DNA from: Planctomycetota bacterium
GTDB lineage: Bacteria; Planctomycetota; Phycisphaerae; Phycisphaerales; UBA1924
Assembly: GCA_039819165.1 (NCBI GenBank)
Contig: JBCBSM010000001.1
Coordinates: forward strand, 310,001 to 374,000
Length of the DNA stretch: 64,000 bases
Direction of reading: 5' to 3'
In this document: one piece after another, positions 33,308 to 41,926 of the stretch
Position numbering within the stretch: the first letter of the stretch is position 1
Layout: every line of letters starts with the position of its first letter
The notes under the pieces: generated by a model
The model's database searches: none
The model's input: only the letters and a program-made list of their open reading frames with translations
What the model was told of the DNA's origin: nothing
Made by a program: the position numbers and the translations under genes

Positions 33308-35146
33308 ATGCGTCGCCGCTACGCCCAGATCGCCGGCTCCATCGCCACGCGGCTCCGCCTGCGGCGGGACTGGTACATGGTCGCCTTGGGCGCCGCCGTC
33401 GGCACGCTGACGGGCTTCGGCACGCTGGGCTTCGCCGAGGCGCTGCACCTGGCCGAGCACTGGGTGCACGAGGCCCAGGTCGCCCTGCCGCTGGGGCTGC
33501 TCTGGCTCATGCCCTTGATCGGGATGACCATCACCGGCGTGCTGGTGCGGGCCTTCGCGGCCGAGGCCAAGGGCCACGGCGTGCCGCAGGTCATCCGCGC
33601 CCTGATCGAGAAGGGCGGCCGCATCCCCGCCCGCGTCGGGCTCACCAAGGTGGCCGCCAGCATCGCAACGGTCGCCAGCGGCGGGTCGGCGGGCACCGAG
33701 GGGCCCATCGTGCAGATCGGGGCGACCGCGGGCTCGGTCGTGGGGGGCTGGCTGCGGCTCAATAAGGAGCAGATGGGCACGCTGCTGGGCTGCGGGGCGG
33801 CCGCGGGCATCGCGGGCATCTTCAACGCGCCCATCGCCGGCGTCTTCTTCGCCCTCGAGATCCTGCTGCGGGACTTCTCGCTGCGGACCTTCACGCCCAT
33901 CATCGTCGCCGCGGTGTTCAGCGCCGCGGTGACGCACGCCTTCACGGGCGAGAACGAGGCCATCTTCAGCGTGGCCGAGCTGCAATCCCGCGACGTCCAG
34001 TTCACCGCGTTCGAGATCCCCAGCTACATCCTGCTCGGCGTCCTCTGCGGCATGGTGGCGGTGGGCTTCAACCGCATGCTGCACGCCTGCGAGGCCATCT
34101 ACGACCGCCTGCCGATCCACTGGCTGCTCAAGCCCATGTCCGGCGCCATGCTGCTGGGCGGGCTGGGCATCGCGTGGGTGCTGATGTCCCGGGCCGGCGG
34201 CACGCCGATGGAGGTGCCCAGCTTCTTCGGCAACGGCTACGAGACGATCCGCAGCCTGCTGGACCCGGGGTGCTACGACGGCTCGCTCGCGCCGGGCGAG
34301 GGACCCTCTCGGGCCTTCTGGCTCATCGCGCTGCTGGTGCTCTTCAAGGCGATGGCGACCAGCCTGACGCTCTCGAGCGGTGGCTCGGGCGGCGTGTTCG
34401 CGCCCAGCCTGTTCCTCGGGGCGGCCACCGGCGCGGCGCTGGGCACGGCGCTCTTCCACGTCGGCCTGCTGCCCGAGAACAGCAGCCCCGCGGCCTACGC
34501 CCTGGTGGGCATGGCGGCGGTCGTCGCGGGCTCCACGCACGGCCCGCTGACGGCCATCCTGATCCTCTTCGAGCTGACCCGCGACGTCTACGTGCTGCTG
34601 CCGATCATGCTGGCGGCCGTCATCGCCACCCTGATCGCGCAGGCCTTCGACCGCGACAGCATCTACACCTATCCGCTCCGAAAGGCGGGGCTGCGGGTCG
34701 GCCGCACGGGCGATCTGGCGATCCTCCGCAAGATCTCCGTCGCCAGCGTGCCGGTTGCCGCTCTGCCCGGCGAGCCGGTGTACGCCAGCGATCCGCTCAG
34801 CAAGCTCATCACCATGCACGCCCAGCAGCGGGTGCCCGACTTCATTGTCGTGGGCCAGGATGGCGGCTACATCGGCATGGTCACGGGCCACGACATGCGG
34901 ACCGCGTTGATCGACCGCGAGGCCATCCCGCTGCTGCTCGTCGCCGAGCTGATGCGCGACGACTTGCCGGTCATCCACATCGGCGACACGCTCGACGTCG
35001 TGCTCGATCGCTTCGCCGCCGACGACGTGTCAAGCCTCGCGCTCGTCGGGCCTCCAGACGTCGCGGGCAATCGCCGGCCGCTGGGCCTGATCACCCGGGC
35101 CGCCGTGCTCGAGCGGTACAGGCAGGCCCTCGAGGACATCGCCTGA
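33308..35146 (+). CDS. ClC family chloride channel/transporter with CBS domains
   Basis: A 612-residue ClC protein: about ten or more membrane helices in residues 20-460, then paired CBS domains (about 480-610) that usually bind adenine nucleotides. Selectivity-filter motifs are visible: GSAGTEGPIVQIG (the usual G-K/R-E-G-P with Thr replacing the basic residue) and GSGGVFAPSLFLG. Whether it works as channel or H+/Cl- exchanger cannot be read with certainty. The ATG at 33308 is chosen because the sequence before it is not conserved in character. It is divergent from fahA by 111 bases. Confidence 0.92.
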   Translation: MRRRYAQIAGSIATRLRLRRDWYMVALGAAVGTLTGFGTLGFAEALHLAEHWVHEAQVALPLGLLWLMPLIGMTITGVLVRAFAAEAKGHGVPQVIRALIEKGGRIPARVGLTKVAASIATVASGGSAGTEGPIVQIGATAGSVVGGWLRLNKEQMGTLLGCGAAAGIAGIFNAPIAGVFFALEILLRDFSLRTFTPIIVAAVFSAAVTHAFTGENEAIFSVAELQSRDVQFTAFEIPSYILLGVLCGMVAVGFNRMLHACEAIYDRLPIHWLLKPMSGAMLLGGLGIAWVLMSRAGGTPMEVPSFFGNGYETIRSLLDPGCYDGSLAPGEGPSRAFWLIALLVLFKAMATSLTLSSGGSGGVFAPSLFLGAATGAALGTALFHVGLLPENSSPAAYALVGMAAVVAGSTHGPLTAILILFELTRDVYVLLPIMLAAVIATLIAQAFDRDSIYTYPLRKAGLRVGRTGDLAILRKISVASVPVAALPGEPVYASDPLSKLITMHAQQRVPDFIVVGQDGGYIGMVTGHDMRTALIDREAIPLLLVAELMRDDLPVIHIGDTLDVVLDRFAADDVSSLALVGPPDVAGNRRPLGLITRAAVLERYRQALEDIA

Positions 35147-35541
35147 AGGGCCCTCCTCGCGCATGGGAACCGGCCGAAGGGCGCCGCGTGTGCGGGCACC
35201 GATCGGCCGGCCCAACTCGCCGCGCCGCGGCCCGGCGTGCGAGCACCGGGCGTTGGTCCGCCGAAGATCGGCGGTCGACGGGCGGGCGAGGCATCGGCGG
35301 GGCTCTCCCTCAGTCCACCGCCACCACCGCGAGCGCCGCCGCCCGGTGCGGCTCACGCCGATGGCGAGATTTCTTTGTCGTGCTTGCTGCCGCCGGCACC
35401 CGCAGAGAACCAAAACCCCTGGGCTCAACGAAAAGAGCCGCCCGCAGGCGGCCCGAAGCATCGCTCTTCCTCGACATTCGTGCTACGCCTCGGCGTTGCG
35501 TCCCGTATCACGGGGCCGCTTCTAGAGCCACTCGGCGTGAA
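35147..35541. other. Intergenic region between ClC gene and tRNA-Gly
   Basis: About 395 bases without a credible gene. The segment 35431-35454 holds the terminator of the tRNA-Gly that converges on the ClC gene; nothing else is evident. Confidence 0.5.
35431..35454 (-). terminator. Intrinsic terminator of tRNA-Gly(GCC)
   Basis: On the minus strand GCCGCC-TGCG-GGCGGC forms a 6-bp perfect stem followed at once by TCTTTT. It sits about 90 bases downstream of the tRNA-Gly gene, the best rho-independent terminator I see in the window. Confidence 0.7.
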
Positions 35542-35613
35542 AGCGGGTGAGCGGATTCGAACCGCCGACATTCACGTTGGCAACGTGACGCTCTACCACT
35601 GAGCTACACCCGC
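35542..35613 (-). tRNA. tRNA-Gly (anticodon GCC)
   Basis: A 72-base cloverleaf: acceptor GCGGGTG/CACCCGC, discriminator T (U), anticodon stem TCACG/CGTGA with loop TTGCCAA giving GCC, T-arm GGCGG-TTCGAAT-CCGCT with a terminal G-U pair. Confidence 0.94.
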
Positions 35614-35751
35614 GAGCGGCCGAGACGATACCCATCGGGGTGCCATGCGTCAACGCAGCGGCCGGATTCGTGCTCCCGTTTTCGCATTTGGTTTGGCATG
35701 CACGCCTTGACGTAAATCGGGTATCATGAGGATCTTGGGAGGCAAGACCGC

Positions 35752-35997
35752 ATGATGCGCATCTACGCCGGCAACCTGCCGCGGAGCGTCGACGACGATG
35801 CCCTTGCGAACCTGTTCTCGCCCTTCGGCGACGTCGCCTCCGCGGGCGTGGTGCTCGATCGCGAGACCGGCCAGAGCCGCTGCTTCGGCTTCGTCGAGAT
35901 GGGTGAGGACGCGGCCCGGGCGGCGATCGGCGGCCTCAATGGCTCGGAGTTCGCCGGCCAGCGGCTCATCATCAACGAGGCGCGCCCCCGCACCTGA
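35752..35997 (+). CDS. RRM-type RNA-binding protein
   Basis: An 81-residue protein that is a single RNA-recognition motif. RNP2 is RIYAGNLP (residues 3-10) and RNP1 is CFGFVEM, with the aromatic residues that stack on RNA present; the DETGQSR-like turn between (DRETGQSRCFG) is typical. Such short RRM proteins occur in cyanobacteria and planctomycetes and often respond to cold or bind mRNA; no specific role is shown here. GGGAGGC precedes tandem ATG codons at 35752. The upstream stretch is AT-richer and likely holds its promoter. Its gene converges with the antiporter gene, nine bases apart. Confidence 0.9.
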   Translation: MMRIYAGNLPRSVDDDALANLFSPFGDVASAGVVLDRETGQSRCFGFVEMGEDAARAAIGGLNGSEFAGQRLIINEARPRT

Positions 35998-36006
35998 CCC
36001 GGGGGC

Positions 36007-37875
36007 CTAGCTGCCCTCGTCGGAATCCGCGTTCCTCTTGGCGGGCTTGGGCGGGGGGCCGATCACCACGCCGACGAATCGCGTGCCCTCGGGCGGGTCG
36101 CCGTCGAAGGCCGACGCGGCATCGCCCCCGTCGATGAGCCGGATGTCCCCGCCGGGCAGCAGGGCGGCCGCGGCCACGGCCCCGGTGCTCGGCGGATCCT
36201 CGGCGCTCCACGTCGTGCACCGCGCCAGGTCGGAATCCATCTGGAAGAGCAGGTGCCGCAGCGGGCGGCCCCATTGCAATGCGGTGCCGGGCCGATCGCC
36301 GTCGCCCAGCTTGGAGGGGTCGTCTCGTCGCCACACCAGCACGCGGCCCGCTCCGAATCGAGCGGCAGCCCACCGCGTCACCACGCCGTCGACGTCGTCG
36401 TTATCGGTGAGGGCGATGAGGCGGCCAAATTCGGGCGTCGCGACCTCTTCCTCCATCCAGCGGGCGTCGGTCGCATTGCCGAGGGCCGTCGGCACGCCCC
36501 AGGAGGTCGCCCGCGCGATGTTCGCGGCGTTCGTGTCTACGAGCTTCACGGGCACCCTCTGGGCGATCAGTTCCCGCGCCAGTTCGCGGCCCAGCCGGTG
36601 CCCGCCCACGACGAGCACGCCGTTGGGCTCGCCCGCCCGCACGCCCAGGATGGAGGCCAGCGGTCCCGCCACCGCGCCCGCCAGGGCCACCGTCGCAACG
36701 ATGACGAGCAGCACCAGCGACTCGATGCGCTGGGCGTTCTCGGCCAGATCGGGGCGGCCCTGGACCTCGGCCGCCAGGGCCGTCAGTTCGATGGCCACGA
36801 TGGAGCCAAGCGAGGCCGCCACGATGCCCCGCGGCGCGATCACCGACGCGAACAGCTTCTCGCGGAAGCCCAGCATCGTCCGCACCGTTGCGGCGAACAC
36901 CGCGATCGGCCGCACGACCACGATCAGCAGCAGCACGAAGAGCCCGTCGGACCACTGCAGCGACCGGACCCGTTCCAGTTCGACGCGGGAGGCCAGCAGG
37001 ATGAACAGCGCGCCCACCAGGATGACCGAGGTGGTCTCCTTGAACCGGCGCATCTCCTCCGCGCTCGCCGACGCGGCGTTGGCCAGCAGCATGCCGCACA
37101 CGGTGGCGGCCACGAGCCCGGCCTCCTTGGCGACGACTTCCGCGGCGCCGAACGAGATCATGCAGGCCGCCAGGCCCATGAGCACGAGTGTCTGGTCCTT
37201 GAGCTGCTGCGTCCGCCGTGCGCGGCGGAGCCACCACGCCGCGGCTGCCCCCGCGAGCGCGCCGAAGCCCAGCCCGGCGATCGCTGGCACGCCGTACTGC
37301 TCCAGCAGCATGAGCGGCCCCGTCGCTCCGGGCCGCGAGATGCTCAGCCGGACGATCTCCAGCGTCGAGACGGCGGCCACGACGCCGATGGGGTCGATCA
37401 GGATGCCCTCGGCCGTGAGCGCCGAGTGCAGGCCGGGCCGCAGCGGCGTCCGCCGCAGGATCGGCTGGATCACCGTTGGCCCGGTGACCACCAGCATGCT
37501 GCCCAGCAGGATCGACAGGTCCCACGGCAGGCCGATGACGTAGCGGCCAAGCACAGCCGTGAGCGCCCAGCTGACGATGATGCCCACGGTCAGCAGGCCG
37601 CGCACGGCGCCTGGCGCGCGCGCGAGCGTCCGCCGATCGAGCCCGAGCCCGCCCTCGAAGACCAGCAGCCCCACCGAGACCGACACGACGGCCAGCAGGC
37701 CGGAGGTGCCCATGGCGTCGCCGTTGATCAGGCCCAGGCCGCTAGCCCCGAATGCGAAGCCCGCCACCAGCAGGAACAGGATGGGCGGCTGCTTGAGGCG
37801 ATCACCCAGCAGGGTGATCGCGGCTCCCACGCCGAACGCCAACGCCAGACTCTGGACCGCACCTCCGCTCGCCAT
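36007..37875 (-). CDS. Monovalent cation:proton antiporter with RCK/TrkA-N domain
   Basis: A 622-residue transporter with about 12 membrane helices (residues 5-400), then a nucleotide-binding RCK domain starting NGVLVVGGHRLGRELARELI (near 412), and a further C-terminal region rich in Pro, Gly and Asp. GLLVFEGGLGLD and AEGILIDPIGVVAAV (Asp of the ion site) place it with NhaP/CPA1-like Na+/H+ or K+/H+ exchangers. The Gly-rich VVGGHRLG loop suggests regulation by NAD(H). Which cation it moves is not clear. The ATG at 37875 follows directly on the first helix. Confidence 0.88.
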   Translation of the reverse strand: MASGGAVQSLALAFGVGAAITLLGDRLKQPPILFLLVAGFAFGASGLGLINGDAMGTSGLLAVVSVSVGLLVFEGGLGLDRRTLARAPGAVRGLLTVGIIVSWALTAVLGRYVIGLPWDLSILLGSMLVVTGPTVIQPILRRTPLRPGLHSALTAEGILIDPIGVVAAVSTLEIVRLSISRPGATGPLMLLEQYGVPAIAGLGFGALAGAAAAWWLRRARRTQQLKDQTLVLMGLAACMISFGAAEVVAKEAGLVAATVCGMLLANAASASAEEMRRFKETTSVILVGALFILLASRVELERVRSLQWSDGLFVLLLIVVVRPIAVFAATVRTMLGFREKLFASVIAPRGIVAASLGSIVAIELTALAAEVQGRPDLAENAQRIESLVLLVIVATVALAGAVAGPLASILGVRAGEPNGVLVVGGHRLGRELARELIAQRVPVKLVDTNAANIARATSWGVPTALGNATDARWMEEEVATPEFGRLIALTDNDDVDGVVTRWAAARFGAGRVLVWRRDDPSKLGDGDRPGTALQWGRPLRHLLFQMDSDLARCTTWSAEDPPSTGAVAAAALLPGGDIRLIDGGDAASAFDGDPPEGTRFVGVVIGPPPKPAKRNADSDEGS

Positions 37876-37905
37876 CGGCCCGGAGTGTACCGAGGCCGTG
37901 GGCGG

Positions 37906-38340
37906 TCATCCCGCCGCCGCGGGCGACCCACGACGCGGCGCGAACCAGGCCCGGCGGTCGCCCGGCCGCCTATGCAGCGGTGGGCCCGTGCTCACCCGGT
38001 GGATATCGCCCAGCCACGCGAGCGTTGCAAAGCGGGCCCGCCGGGCGACCTCCCAGTAGGCGTCGTCTCCGCCGATCGCCGCCCGGTGGTTCGCTTCGAT
38101 GTCGGCGACCGCGGCCGCGTCCAGTCCCTCATAGCTTGCCACGTCGACCACCGAGGCGCGGAGCACGTAGCCGCCGCCGGTGACCCGGAAGTAGACCTGC
38201 TCGCCGATCTCCAGGCAGCCGAAGGGCTCCCGCCTGGTGCGGCTGAAGCGGCTCTCGATGGTCTTCGAGCCGCCGAGGATCGCGTCGGCGACCCATGGTC
38301 GCACGATGGCGACGTGGCCGCGGGGCGGTCGAGCTGTCAC
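37906..38340 (-). CDS. ASCH/PUA-like domain protein
   Basis: A 144-residue protein with an ASCH-type N-terminus: HVAIVRPWVADAILGGSKTIESRF has the P-x-x-x-x-I-L-x-G-x-K-x-x-E-x-R pattern, followed by beta strands (EIGEQVYFRV, VLRASVVDV). ASCH domains are PUA-like and thought to bind RNA or modified nucleotides. The last 30 residues are Arg-rich and may be disordered. Its GTG start overlaps the hldE stop (GTGA), which fixes the start and puts it at the end of the maf-lpxK-hldE operon. A direct tie to lipopolysaccharide synthesis is not evident. Confidence 0.78.
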   Translation of the reverse strand: MTARPPRGHVAIVRPWVADAILGGSKTIESRFSRTRREPFGCLEIGEQVYFRVTGGGYVLRASVVDVASYEGLDAAAVADIEANHRAAIGGDDAYWEVARRARFATLAWLGDIHRVSTGPPLHRRPGDRRAWFAPRRGSPAAAG

Positions 38341-39821
38341 GGGCCGGTCCCGGCGGACATCCGCCGCAGCGCGCTGGTGGTGCTCAGGCCCTCGACCAGG
38401 TCGAGCAGCTCGACCCGGCCGCCGGCGGCCTCCACGATGGACTGTCCGGCCACCTCCCGGCCCCGGTAGTCCGCGCCCTTGACGAGCACGTCGGGCACAA
38501 GGTCTCCGATGAGCCGCTCGGGCGTGTCCTCCGAGAACAGCACCACCGCGTCGACCGATTCGAGCGCGCCCAGCACCCGGCCCCGGTCGTCGGCGCCGTG
38601 CACGGGCCGGCCCTCGCCCTTGAGCCGCCGCACCGATTCGTCGTCGTTGAGCCCGACGACCAGATAGTCGCCGAGCGTCGCGGCCCGCTCGAGCAGCGAC
38701 ACGTGGCCGGCGTGCAGCACGTCGAAGCAGCCGTTGGTGAACACGACGGTGCCGCCGCGGCGGTGGACGGCCGCCAGATCGCCCCGCAGTTCCTCCACCG
38801 TGCGGACCTTGCCCGACAGCCGGCCCGCCTGCCGGAGCAGCTCGCGGTGCACGTCGGCCAGCGGGATGGGCTTGACCCCGAAGACCTGCACCTCCAGCCC
38901 CGCCGCGGCGTTGGCGAATCGGACGGCGTCGGGCCAGTCCACACCGTTGGCCCGCGCCGCGGCCAGCCCGGCCAGCATCATGTCGCCCGCGCCGGTGACG
39001 TCGTAGACCTCGCGTGCGACGGTGGGGATGGTGATCGGCTCGCCGCCCCGCTCCAGCAGCAGCGCCCCGTCTCGGTCGAGCGTGAGCACCAGCGCGTCGC
39101 AGTTCAGCCGCTCCGAGAGCGTCCGGGCCAGCGCCTCTCGCTGCTCGGCTGCCTCGGTGCTCGGCACCCCCGCGGCCCGCTCGGCCTCGCTGCGGTTGGG
39201 CGTGATCGACGTGCAGCCGGCGTACCGCGAGAAGTCGTCGCGGGCGGCGGGATCCACCAGCACCGGCACGCCGTGCCGACCGGCCAGCGCGATCACGTCG
39301 CGGCACATCTGCGCGTCGCACACGCCCTTGTCGTAGTCCTCGAGGCACAGCACGTCGGTCGCAGGAAGTGCCCGCTCCAGATCGGCGAGCAGCCGCGCCC
39401 GGGCCTCGTCCCCCAGCGGCTCGCGGGACTCGAAGTCCACGCGGAACATCTTCTGCGGGTGGCGGTGCTGCGCGAGACCGATGAGGTTGCGCTTGACCGT
39501 GGTCGGTCGCGATGCGTCGGCAACCAGCCCCGCGACGTCGACCCCCCGGGCCCGCAGGCTGTCGCAGAGCTGCGCGCCCTCGTCGTCCTCGCCGCGGACA
39601 CCGAAGGCCCGCACCGTGCCGCCCAGCGCCACCAGGTCCTCGGCCAGGTTGCCCGCGCCGCCCGGCATCGATTCGCTGCGGCGGACGCGGAGCACCGGGA
39701 CGGGCGCATCGGCGCTGAGCCGCTCGGCGTCGCCGTACAACTGCTGGTCGAGCATGTAATCGCCCACGACGGCGGCCGAAAAGGGCTTCCAGCTCTCGAT
39801 CGCGCGCAGCAGCGGATCCAT
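38337..39821 (-). CDS. hldE: Bifunctional heptose kinase / ADP-heptose adenylyltransferase
   Basis: A 494-residue fusion enzyme of the ADP-heptose pathway. Residues 1-330 form a ribokinase-like kinase (MPGGAGNLAEDLVALGG, DYDKGVCD, TPNRSEAERAAG, and DVTGAGDMML with the catalytic Asp) that makes heptose 1,7-bisphosphate. Residues about 355-490 form the cytidylyltransferase-fold domain with TNGCFDVLHAGHVSLL, which adenylates heptose 1-phosphate. Both parts look intact. It begins eight bases after lpxK and is followed by the overlapping ASCH gene. Its presence implies a heptose-containing lipopolysaccharide. Confidence 0.93.
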   Translation of the reverse strand: MDPLLRAIESWKPFSAAVVGDYMLDQQLYGDAERLSADAPVPVLRVRRSESMPGGAGNLAEDLVALGGTVRAFGVRGEDDEGAQLCDSLRARGVDVAGLVADASRPTTVKRNLIGLAQHRHPQKMFRVDFESREPLGDEARARLLADLERALPATDVLCLEDYDKGVCDAQMCRDVIALAGRHGVPVLVDPAARDDFSRYAGCTSITPNRSEAERAAGVPSTEAAEQREALARTLSERLNCDALVLTLDRDGALLLERGGEPITIPTVAREVYDVTGAGDMMLAGLAAARANGVDWPDAVRFANAAAGLEVQVFGVKPIPLADVHRELLRQAGRLSGKVRTVEELRGDLAAVHRRGGTVVFTNGCFDVLHAGHVSLLERAATLGDYLVVGLNDDESVRRLKGEGRPVHGADDRGRVLGALESVDAVVLFSEDTPERLIGDLVPDVLVKGADYRGREVAGQSIVEAAGGRVELLDLVEGLSTTSALRRMSAGTGP

Positions 39822-39829
39822 GGCGGAGT

Positions 39830-40921
39830 CTATCGACCGTCGCTCGGGCCGTCGTCCAGCGGATCCTGCCACAGCGCCGCCTCGAGCGCCAGGGCCTGCA
39901 GCGCCTCGCCGCCCGAATCCAGGGACAGCTCCAGCCGGGGTCGCGCCACCGGGCACGGCCAGGCCGCCGGGTCGATGCGACGCAGCTTGGCCCAGTCCTT
40001 CTGGGTCACCAGCAGCGCGTCGGCGTCGGCCGCCCGCGCAAGCAGCCGCCGCATCGTCGCCGGCGCGTACGGATCGTGGTCCCGCAGCACCTCGGCGTGC
40101 ATCGGCGGGCCGAAGCGGCGGGTGGCCTCGGCGATGAACGCATCGGGATTGCCAATGGCGCACGCGATGGCGTACCGCTTGCCACGGAGCCATCGATCCT
40201 CGCGGGCGTGGTCGCCGGTCGCATCCAGCACGTCGAGCGCCGCCCAGCCGTGGCGGGCGGACACGCAGATGGCGTGCGGCGCGGCGTCGAGCAGCCGGCG
40301 ACGCAGGTCGGCCAGCGCGGACGGCTGCACCGCCTCGGCGTGCGTCAGCACGATGGCGTCCGCCCGGGCGAGCGCGTCCACTGGCTCGCGGAGCCACCCC
40401 GCGGGCAGCATCCGATCGGCGAACGGGTCGCGCGTGGCATCGATCAGGACGACGTCCAGCTGCCGTGCCAGACGCCGGTGCTGGAATCCATCGTCGAGTA
40501 CGACGACGTCGACGTCCGCGCCGTGGTCCTCGGCGAAGAGCTCGATCAGGCCCGCGATGCGATCGCCCCGGACGGCGAGCGGGACGTCGGGCAGCACCTC
40601 GCGGTGCACGGCTGCCTCGTCCGACAGCCCATCGCGGGCGGCGTAGCCCCGCATGGCGATCGCGGGGCGGTGCCCGGCCTCAACGAGCCATCGGCAGATG
40701 AGCTGGACGGCCGGCGTCTTGCCGGTGCCCCCGACGCTCAGGTTGCCCACCGAGATCACGGGGCGGTCCATCGTGACCACGCCGCGGCCGGAATCGTACT
40801 TGGCGTTGCGGCGCGCGATGATCGAGCCGTACGGCCAGCGCGCCAGCAGCGCGAGCGGCAGCAGCACGCCGGGCAGTGGTCCGCGCAGCGGCCCGGGCAT
40901 GGGCCCCGGATCACCCCTCAC
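39830..40921 (-). CDS. lpxK: Tetraacyldisaccharide 4'-kinase
   Basis: LpxK phosphorylates the lipid A precursor at the 4' position at the inner membrane. The 363-residue product has an N-terminal hydrophobic helix, the P-loop SVGGTGKTP (residues 62-70), MRGYAARDG, VVVLDDGFQHRRL with the catalytic Asp pair, and LVTQKDWAKL near the C-terminus. The GTG start at 40921 overlaps the upstream gene by 11 bases; an ATG at 40900 is an alternative. It lies in a tight minus-strand operon with a small membrane protein and hldE, consistent with lipopolysaccharide synthesis. Confidence 0.92.
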   Translation of the reverse strand: MRGDPGPMPGPLRGPLPGVLLPLALLARWPYGSIIARRNAKYDSGRGVVTMDRPVISVGNLSVGGTGKTPAVQLICRWLVEAGHRPAIAMRGYAARDGLSDEAAVHREVLPDVPLAVRGDRIAGLIELFAEDHGADVDVVVLDDGFQHRRLARQLDVVLIDATRDPFADRMLPAGWLREPVDALARADAIVLTHAEAVQPSALADLRRRLLDAAPHAICVSARHGWAALDVLDATGDHAREDRWLRGKRYAIACAIGNPDAFIAEATRRFGPPMHAEVLRDHDPYAPATMRRLLARAADADALLVTQKDWAKLRRIDPAAWPCPVARPRLELSLDSGGEALQALALEAALWQDPLDDGPSDGR

Positions 40922-41291
40922 GGCCGTTCCCCGGCATCAGCGTGCGCCGCAGCGACTCGTGGACCTCGCGGCGCATCTCTTCGCGCTTCTGCCGCGCGAT
41001 GCGGACGTTGTTGGCCATGTCGACGAAGGCTAGCGCGATGACGAGGCACAGCAGCGCCGTGGCGATCAACCAGACCATCGCGAACGACCGCGGCTGCGCC
41101 GTCGACACCACGCCGAAGGCGACCGCGAGCGTCGGCACCGCGATGAGCATCACCCAGCCGTTGGCGGTGCGGATCCGCCGCCGGCTCTCGGGCATGTGCG
41201 CCGTGCGCAGCACGATGAGGTGCCCGGCGACCACCACCAGCGTGAACATCGCCATGGGCACCACAAGCCAGATCGGCAGCAGCCCGCTCAC
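40911..41291 (-). CDS. Small integral membrane protein, unknown
   Basis: A 126-residue protein with three strongly hydrophobic helices (about residues 4-27, 42-62 and 70-92) and a basic C-terminal tail (RIARQKREEMRREVHESLRR). There are no conserved catalytic motifs. Its GTG start overlaps the maf stop (GTGA) and its end overlaps the lpxK start, so it is embedded in the maf-lpxK-hldE operon. A role in envelope assembly is a guess from position only. Confidence 0.75.
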   Translation of the reverse strand: MSGLLPIWLVVPMAMFTLVVVAGHLIVLRTAHMPESRRRIRTANGWVMLIAVPTLAVAFGVVSTAQPRSFAMVWLIATALLCLVIALAFVDMANNVRIARQKREEMRREVHESLRRTLMPGNGREG

Positions 41292-41884
41292 GCCGCGCAC
41301 TCCGGGCCGGCGGTCGCCGCGGCGATCATCCGCTGCAGCACACGGATCGGCAGACCCACGACCGCCTCGGGGTCGCCCTCGACGGCGATGGGCCAGCCGT
41401 CCGCCAGCCGTTCGGTCAGGTTGTAGCCGCCGGCCTTGCCCCGCCAGGAGCCCGACTCGATGTACGCGTCGAGGGTACGAGGCTCGATCGGCCCGAAGGC
41501 CACGGTGGCAACTTCCGCGGCCAGCACCCGGCCGCCGCCCGGCGTGAGCAGCGCGAGCCCCGTCACAACACGCTGTGCGCCGCCGACCATCCGCTCGAGC
41601 ATCCGGCGGGCCGCTCCGGCGTCTCTCGGCTTGCCCACGATCTCGCCGCCGACCTCGCACACGGTATCGGCACCCAGGACCCAGCCCAGACCGCGACACT
41701 CGCGATCCACGGCCCACGCCTTCAGGTAGGCGAGCGCCACGGTCCACGCCGCCGCGGGCGTGCCGGGCGGGGGGCGGAGATGGCCGTCGTCAAGGGCCGC
41801 CGGCCGCTGCTCGAAGGGGATGCCCGCGCCGCGGAGTATCTCGGCGCGGCGGACACTCCCGCTGGCGAGCACCAGCGGCGGCAT
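41288..41884 (-). CDS. maf: Maf-like nucleoside triphosphate pyrophosphatase
   Basis: A 198-residue Maf/Ham1-fold enzyme that hydrolyses non-canonical nucleoside triphosphates (dTTP/UTP or modified forms), limiting their misincorporation. The signature LASGSVRRAEILRGAG is at the N-terminus; VLGADTVCEVGGEIVGKPRD carries the catalytic Asp, and GKAGGYNL and VVGLPIRVL complete the family pattern. The start at 41884 is fixed by the MPPLVLASGS beginning. It is the first gene of the minus-strand operon and is divergent from the omega-amidase gene with a 42-base gap. Confidence 0.93.
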   Translation of the reverse strand: MPPLVLASGSVRRAEILRGAGIPFEQRPAALDDGHLRPPPGTPAAAWTVALAYLKAWAVDRECRGLGWVLGADTVCEVGGEIVGKPRDAGAARRMLERMVGGAQRVVTGLALLTPGGGRVLAAEVATVAFGPIEPRTLDAYIESGSWRGKAGGYNLTERLADGWPIAVEGDPEAVVGLPIRVLQRMIAAATAGPECAA

Positions 41885-41926
41885 TCCGACCGCCGGCGTC
41901 GCCAGAAGCGGATCTACAGTCCCCGG

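Noticed and set aside
33197-34978. N-terminal extension of the fumarylacetoacetase frame
   Set aside because: The frame stays open upstream but is antisense to the ClC gene. Fumarylacetoacetase homology begins at the Met at 33196.
36253-40646. Two long plus-strand frames over the antiporter, hldE and lpxK
   Set aside because: Both are shadows of minus-strand genes with clear catalytic motifs.
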